Shown here: positions 5,620-8,034 of the stretch, piece after piece
How the letters are laid out: every line of letters starts with the position of its first letter
Numbering within the stretch: the stretch's first letter is position 1
Source: Brevundimonas sp. UBA2388
GTDB taxonomy: Bacteria; Pseudomonadota; Alphaproteobacteria; Caulobacterales; Caulobacteraceae
Direction: 5' to 3'
DNA: 8,034 nt
Assembly: GCA_002343425.1 (NCBI GenBank)
Contig: DDSO01000038.1
Span: forward strand, 24,495 to 32,528
The notes under the pieces: generated by a model
What the model was told of the DNA's origin: nothing
Seen by the model: only the letters and a program-made list of their open reading frames with translations
Databases searched by the model: none
Made by a program: the position numbers and the translations under genes

Positions 5620-6081
5620 ATGACCGAAATTGTCACGAAACACCCCTCCGGCGGCTACATCCTCGAGGAACTCCACGTCGGCATGACGGCGGAGACCCAC
5701 ATCCTCGTCACCGAACAGCGCATCCAGCAGTTCGCCGAGGCCTCGGACGACTTCAATCCGGTGCATATGGACGAGGCCTTCGCCTCGAAGACCGCCTATC
5801 GCGGCCGCATCGCCCACGGCCTGCTGACGGCCTCCTTCGGCTCGGCCGTGGTCGGCACCATCCTGCCCGGCGCCGGCGCCATCTACCTGTCCCAGACCCT
5901 CGGCTTCCATCAGCCGGTGCGGATCGGCGAGACCGTCCTGGTCCGCGTGAGCGTCAAATCCGTCGATCCGGAAAGCGCCCGCGTCGAGCTGGATTGCGAG
6001 GGCTTCGTCGACGACAAGCGGGTCATGGACGGCGTCGCCCTGGTCCGCGTCCCCCGCCGCCGGCGCCCCGCGAAGGACTGA
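5620..6081 (+). CDS. MaoC family dehydratase / (R)-specific enoyl-CoA hydratase-like
   Basis: The protein has 153 residues, typical of a single hot-dog-fold MaoC/PhaJ domain. The hydratase signature is present: D44-F-N-P-V-H49, with the Asp-x4-His spacing of the catalytic pair in PhaJ-type (R)-hydratases, and then G62-R-I-A-H-G67. These enzymes hydrate trans-2-enoyl-CoA to (R)-3-hydroxyacyl-CoA, linking fatty-acid breakdown to PHA synthesis or other acyl-CoA routes. Because no PHA gene is nearby, the substrate is open. The ATG at 5620 has AAGG at 5609-5612 with a seven-base spacer. It sits 29 bp after the HAD gene and only 7 bp before ribF, so it is almost certainly co-transcribed with both. 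The C-terminus is basic (PRRRRPAKD), which is a minor peculiarity. Confidence 0.92.
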   Translation: MTEIVTKHPSGGYILEELHVGMTAETHILVTEQRIQQFAEASDDFNPVHMDEAFASKTAYRGRIAHGLLTASFGSAVVGTILPGAGAIYLSQTLGFHQPVRIGETVLVRVSVKSVDPESARVELDCEGFVDDKRVMDGVALVRVPRRRRPAKD

Positions 6082-6088
6082 CCTGGTC

Positions 6089-7012
6089 GTGATCGTCACC
6101 GATTGGCGCGGCCTGCCCGACCGGCTTCGCGGCGCCGCCGTCGCCATCGGCGCCTTCGACGGCGTCCATCGCGGCCATCAGGCGGTTATCGCCCGGGCCC
6201 GCGAAGCCGCCGACCGGCTCGGCGCCCCGCTGGCCGTGGTCAGTTTCGACCCCCATCCGCGCCGCTGGTTCCAGCCCGGCGCCGCCCCCTTCCGCCTGAT
6301 GACACCGGCCCAGATGGCCCGCGCCATGGCCCCGCTGGGCGTCGACCGGCTGCACCTGCTGCCGTTCGACGCCACCATGGCCGCCATGACCGACGAGGCG
6401 TTTGTCGGGCAGGTTCTGGTCGATGGCCTCGGCATCCGCCACGCCGCCGTCGGCTTCGACTTCACCTACGGCAAGGGCCGTACCGGCTCGGCCGAGGGCC
6501 TGCGCCGCCAGGGCGAGGCGCTGGGCTTCGGTGTCACCGTGGTCGACCGTATCGATGACGGCGACGGGCTGAAACTGTCGTCCTCCGGCGTCCGCGAGGC
6601 GCTCAAGGCCGGCGACATGGCCCGCGCCGCCGCCATCCTCGGTCGTCCCTTCGCCATCGAGGGCGAGGTCATCCACGGCGACAAGCGCGGCCGCACCATC
6701 GGCGTCCCCACCGCAAACGTGGCGATGGGCGACTACATGCGCCCCGCCTACGGGGTTTACGCCACCCGCACCCGTCTGCCCGACGGTCGCGTCATCGACG
6801 GCGTCGCCAACCTCGGCGTCCGTCCCATGTTCGAGATCGACCAGCCCCTGCTCGAGGTCTGGCTGTTCGACTTCAGCGAGGACCTCTACGGCCAGACCAT
6901 CGAGACCGAACTGGTCGGCTTCCTGCGCGGCGAAATGGCGTTCGACGGCCTCGAGGCGCTCAAGCTGCAGATCGACGCCGACGCGGCGGCTGCCCGCGCC
7001 TTGCTCAGCTGA
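6089..7012 (+). CDS. ribF: Bifunctional riboflavin kinase/FAD synthetase RibF
   Basis: The protein has 307 residues, the usual length for bifunctional RibF, which phosphorylates riboflavin to FMN and adenylylates FMN to FAD in the cytoplasm. The N-terminal FAD synthetase domain (about 1-175) shows the nucleotidyltransferase motif GAFDGVHRGHQ (21-31), SFDPHP (52-57), DFTYGKGRTG (124-133) and SSSGVR (164-169). The C-terminal riboflavin kinase domain (about 180-306) shows GDKRGRTIGVPTAN (197-210), GVYA, GVANLGVRP and the LEVWLFDFSEDLYG segment. All key motifs look intact. Start is GTG at 6089, 7 bp after the MaoC stop; AAGGA at 6073-6077 is a little far, so coupling to MaoC translation is plausible. 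The stop overlaps the convergent lipoprotein gene by 8 bp within a hairpin. No FMN riboswitch is visible upstream. Confidence 0.97.
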   Translation: MIVTDWRGLPDRLRGAAVAIGAFDGVHRGHQAVIARAREAADRLGAPLAVVSFDPHPRRWFQPGAAPFRLMTPAQMARAMAPLGVDRLHLLPFDATMAAMTDEAFVGQVLVDGLGIRHAAVGFDFTYGKGRTGSAEGLRRQGEALGFGVTVVDRIDDGDGLKLSSSGVREALKAGDMARAAAILGRPFAIEGEVIHGDKRGRTIGVPTANVAMGDYMRPAYGVYATRTRLPDGRVIDGVANLGVRPMFEIDQPLLEVWLFDFSEDLYGQTIETELVGFLRGEMAFDGLEALKLQIDADAAAARALLS

Positions 7013-7541
7013 TCGCCGCCATCAGCTGTTCGGTCAGCGCCGGCCGCCCCGGAACCAGCACATCGGAGACCTTCCACATCGGCCCCTCCTTCACCAGTTT
7101 CAGCGTCTGCCGCTTGGTCTCGCCGGCGTTTGTAAACACCACCGCCGCCTCGGCCGCGGCCGGCCCCGACTGCGTCACCGTCACAGAATCGAGCCTGAAG
7201 CCCTCGCTGTCCTGGCAGTCGCAGATCGGGTCATAGTTCAGCGTCGGAACCTCTCCCGCCGCCTTGGCGAAATCAGCGCCGATCATGGCGTTCAGCATCC
7301 GGTCGTAGATCGGATCCTGCCCCGGCTGCAGCGGCTCTCCCATACTGGCCCCCGGCGTCGCGTGGACGGCGTAGAGGGCCCGCACGAATTCCTCCGGCCC
7401 GACGCGCGCGGCCTCATAGATGGCCGGACGACCCGGCGGCAGGGCGGCGGGTGCGTCGGCCGGCTCAGTCGCCTCGCCCTCGGGCGACGAACAGGCGGCC
7501 AGCGCGGCACAGGCGGCGACGGCGATCAGGGACAGGCGCAT
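7005..7541 (-). CDS. DUF3828-like lipoprotein (copy A of a tandem pair)
   Basis: The protein has 178 residues. It opens with a signal peptide ending in the lipobox L14-A-A-C17, so it is a predicted lipoprotein. A low-complexity Ala/Pro/Glu linker (19-45) follows, then a domain (about 49-175) that I assign tentatively to DUF3828. Landmarks are EEFVRALYAVH (50-60), DPIYDRML (77-83), DPICDCQD (104-111, C107/C109), an FTNAG turn, and WKVSDVLVPGRP. The ATG at 7541 has a strong GGAGG (7547-7551) five bases away. The upstream gene on the same strand, 56 bp away, is a clear paralogue sharing DP-h-C-x-CQD, the FTN turn, W-[KR]-h-x-DVL-x-PG-x-P and EQL. Function is unknown; nothing in the sequence shows an enzymatic centre. 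It ends tail-to-tail with ribF. Confidence 0.82.
   Translation of the reverse strand: MRLSLIAVAACAALAACSSPEGEATEPADAPAALPPGRPAIYEAARVGPEEFVRALYAVHATPGASMGEPLQPGQDPIYDRMLNAMIGADFAKAAGEVPTLNYDPICDCQDSEGFRLDSVTVTQSGPAAAEAAVVFTNAGETKRQTLKLVKEGPMWKVSDVLVPGRPALTEQLMAAIS
7006..7028. terminator. Hairpin at the ribF / DUF3828 convergent junction, possible bidirectional terminator
   Basis: CAGCTGAT (7006-7013) and ATCAGCTG (7021-7028) are perfect 8-bp inverted repeats separated by a CGCCGCC loop. The ribF stop lies wholly inside the left arm and the lipoprotein stop overlaps it, so the hairpin forms in both transcripts. There is no T-run on either side, so it is not a canonical intrinsic terminator; it may act as a 3'-end stabiliser or a Rho-assisted site. 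Confidence 0.45.
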
Positions 7542-7546
7542 GGGAA

Positions 7547-7551
7547 CCTCC
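7547..7551 (-). promoter_or_regulatory. Strong Shine-Dalgarno of DUF3828 copy A
   Basis: GGAGG on the minus strand lies five bases upstream of the ATG at 7541. It is the clearest ribosome site in the window and fixes the start at the signal peptide methionine, although the frame is open further upstream. Confidence 0.75.
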
Positions 7552-7563
7552 GGTCTGGCCCCG

Positions 7564-7594
7564 ACTATATCCCGGCCCGCCCCGGCGCTGGCAA
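7564..7594 (-). promoter_or_regulatory. Candidate promoter for DUF3828 copy A
   Basis: On the minus strand TTGCCA (7589-7594) and TATAGT (7564-7569) match -35 and -10 at four and five of six positions, with a 19-bp spacer, which is longer than ideal. The transcription start would fall near 7557, just ahead of the GGAGG. The -35 overlaps the last codons region of copy B's end. This would let copy A be transcribed independently of copy B. Confidence 0.3.
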
Positions 7595-7597
7595 GTC

Positions 7598-8034
7598 TCA
7601 GTCGCGTTGCAGGGCGGGCAGACCCGCCTCCCGCCGCCGGTTCGAATCCTCCAGCTGCTCTGCCAGTCCCGGCTGACCCGGCGTAAGCACATCGTCGATC
7701 CGCCAGCCGCTGATCGGATCGCCGCTCAGCTGAAGCCTCGTCGTCTCCCGCTGGCCGAAATTGGTGAAGGTCACATCCGCCCTGCGTCCGGGCATCCTCG
7801 CAATGTGGATGATCCGCACGGACTCGACCCGGAACTCTCCCCAGTCCTGGCACTGGCACAGGGGATCCGCGTCCAGATAAGGCAGATCGTCCTCCGCCAG
7901 CGCGCGGTCCCGCCGGATCAACCCCGCCATACGCGCCGAAAAGACGTCGCTCAGATTGTACTCAGTGAGCGGCCATTCATCCTCGCCATTCGCGCTATAG
8001 CCGGCGAACACCCCGCGCACGAAGGCCTCGGCCC
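7598..8034 (-). CDS. DUF3828-like protein (copy B of a tandem pair), 5'-truncated by the window edge
   Basis: The frame enters from the right window edge and ends at a TGA (7598-7600), giving 144 complete residues. A GTG at 8020 is not the start: the codons before it read AEAF and continue the same domain as EEF in copy A. Matches to copy A run along the whole visible length: [EA]-x-FVR near the start, DP-[IL]-C-x-CQD, FR-[LV]-[DE]-SV, FTN-x-G, W-[KR]-[VI]-x-DVL-x-PG-x-P-x-L-x-EQL. Copy B has a longer, charged C-terminal extension (DSNRRREAGLPALQRD). Whether it also has a signal peptide and lipobox is outside the window. As the upstream gene, with 56 bp to copy A, it may be co-transcribed with it. 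Function is unknown. Confidence 0.78.
   Translation of the reverse strand, partial: AEAFVRGVFAGYSANGEDEWPLTEYNLSDVFSARMAGLIRRDRALAEDDLPYLDADPLCQCQDWGEFRVESVRIIHIARMPGRRADVTFTNFGQRETTRLQLSGDPISGWRIDDVLTPGQPGLAEQLEDSNRRREAGLPALQRD

Noticed and set aside
7542..7859. N-terminal extension of DUF3828 copy A
   Set aside because: The extension overlaps copy B in another frame; the GGAGG and lipobox at the 7541 start are convincing.
1..8034. A novel defence, mobile or biosynthetic system
   Set aside because: I looked for transposases, integrases, toxin-antitoxin pairs, nucleases, repeats and RNA genes and found none. The genes are ordinary chromosomal families in consistent GC-rich codon use.

Overview
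The window is GC-rich, densely packed bacterial chromosome with strong third-position G/C bias. Its gene content points to an alphaproteobacterium of the Caulobacterales (Caulobacter/Brevundimonas type). The best pointer is a TipF-like flagellar-assembly protein with two membrane segments, a coiled coil and a degenerate EAL domain. Supporting pointers are an alphaproteobacterial single-domain response regulator with an FGPDRRR tail and a TIGR01459-type HAD protein next to ribF. I see no mobile element, CRISPR array, tRNA, rRNA or prophage gene.

Layout: (1) 1-597, + strand: the C-terminal part of an M23 peptidase, cut by the window edge. (2) 708-1220, +: a CheY-like response regulator with an Arg-rich tail. 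(3) 1190-2098 and 2112-2882, - strand: an LpxL/HtrB-family acyltransferase downstream of an SDR oxidoreductase, probably one transcript. (4) 2992-4260, +: tipF, divergent from the SDR gene across a 109-bp spacer that holds three short inverted repeats. (5) 4271-4618, -: a small glycine-zipper lipoprotein. (6) 4721-7012, +: a tight three-gene run of HAD hydrolase, MaoC dehydratase and ribF. (7) 7005-8034, -: two tandem, paralogous DUF3828-like proteins; the upstream one runs off the window edge.

Functionally, the window mixes cell-envelope functions (M23 peptidase, lipid acyltransferase, lipoproteins), c-di-GMP/polar signalling (TipF, possibly the response regulator) and housekeeping metabolism (FMN/FAD synthesis by RibF, acyl-CoA or carbonyl chemistry by MaoC and SDR). 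Convergent gene ends are very tight: a 31-bp overlap at 1190-1220, a 10-bp gap at 4261-4270, and an 8-bp overlap at 7005-7012 that sits inside a perfect 8-bp-stem hairpin.

No gap between genes exceeds about 110 bp. Nothing here clearly forms a new multi-gene system. The points most worth following are the duplicated YxGPxRR motif in the response regulator tail, the tandem DUF3828 pair with a shared CxCQD motif, the dyads upstream of tipF, and the zinc-ligand substitution in the M23 protein.
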